Of a stretch of 5,549 nucleotides of DNA, positions 5,438-5,549 are shown one piece after another. The notes beneath the pieces are model-generated. The model worked only from the letters and a program-made list of their open reading frames with translations. It made no database searches and had not been told where the DNA came from. Every line of letters begins with the position of its first letter. Within the stretch, counting starts at the first letter, position 1. The stretch is from Eubacterium sp. (lineage in GTDB: Bacteria > Bacillota > Clostridia > Oscillospirales > Acutalibacteraceae). The stretch covers positions 1 through 5,549 of the forward strand of contig JAIDJS010000128.1 in the NCBI GenBank assembly GCA_029052085.1. The letters are read 5' to 3'. The position numbers were made by a program, and so were the translations under genes.

Positions 5438-5450
5438 TCTGTTCAATCCT
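5418..5450 (-). terminator. Weak terminator-like hairpin upstream of darA
   Basis: On the - strand AGGATT (5445-5450) and AATCCT (5423-5428) can pair in six base pairs around a 16-base loop, followed by TTTTT (5418-5422). It could end transcription of an upstream gene reading into the window. The stem is short with two G-C pairs, and it overlaps the darA promoter, so it is only a candidate. Confidence 0.3.
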
Positions 5451-5488
5451 AAATTAACACAAAATTCACACTTCGTTAATTATACATT

Positions 5489-5549
5489 TTAAATAATTGA
5501 TGCTACTGCAACGATAATCGGCATTGATAGAACAGACAGAACACTAGAC
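5489..5549 (-). CDS. Possible 3' end of an upstream membrane protein gene (partial)
   Basis: Reading leftward from the window edge, one frame is open for 19 codons and stops at TAA (5489-5491). The peptide 'SSVLSVLSMPIIVAVASII' is almost wholly hydrophobic, like a C-terminal transmembrane helix. It does not resemble the end of thymidylate kinase, the gene that precedes darA in B. subtilis. The other - strand frame starting at the edge meets TAG at once. Nineteen codons are too few for an identification, and an open stretch this short can occur by chance. Confidence 0.35.
   Translation of the reverse strand, partial: SSVLSVLSMPIIVAVASII

Noticed and set aside
5452..5481. Inverted repeat AATTAAC/GTTAATT with a 16-base loop upstream of darA
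   Set aside because: It has seven base pairs with one G-C pair and no T-run after it. This is within chance expectation for such AT-rich DNA.
5479..5484. A second TATAAT on the - strand upstream of darA
   Set aside because: No acceptable -35 box lies 16-18 bases upstream; the nearest TTGCAG is 21 bases away. The promoter at 5408-5437 is better placed.

Overview
The window looks like a chromosomal segment of a low-GC, anaerobic Gram-positive bacterium, most likely a gut-type clostridium of the Oscillospiraceae/Ruminococcaceae kind. This is inferred from four things: the darA-holB-ricT gene order typical of Firmicutes, strong AGGAGG/GGTGAT ribosome binding sites, a short clostridial 2[4Fe-4S] ferredoxin, and AT-rich spacers. 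There is no transposase, integrase, CRISPR array, rRNA or tRNA, and nothing looks like a phage or plasmid.

The left half (1-2823, + strand) is a compact four-gene unit behind one visible promoter. Its genes are an ElaA/YjcF-like GNAT acetyltransferase, a cytoplasmic glycoside hydrolase of family GH30, the tRNA t6A37 methyltransferase TrmO, and an 85-residue cysteine-rich protein of unknown function. The first three reading frames overlap by 4 and 7 bases, so their translation is probably coupled. Their functions (small-molecule acetylation, sugar hydrolysis, tRNA modification) share no obvious pathway.

The right half (2891-5357, - strand) is the conserved Firmicutes cluster of the c-di-AMP receptor DarA (YaaQ), the DNA polymerase III delta-prime subunit HolB, and the PSP1-domain protein RicT (YaaT). 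The yaaR gene that lies between darA and holB in Bacillus subtilis is absent. An 8-Fe ferredoxin gene with its own promoter follows ricT. The two halves converge on a strong 11-bp hairpin with T-runs on both strands, which can terminate transcription from both sides.

At the far right (5358-5549) lie the darA promoter and leader, a 12-bp inverted repeat around it, and what may be the last 19 codons of an upstream membrane protein gene.

Most of the window is recognisable and conserved. The points that deserve attention are the TTG start and altered ligand-site residues of DarA, the degenerate Walker B of HolB, the uncharacterised cysteine-rich protein, the GH30 enzyme placed inside a housekeeping-type operon, and the inverted repeat at the darA promoter. 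I did not find a clear new multi-gene system.
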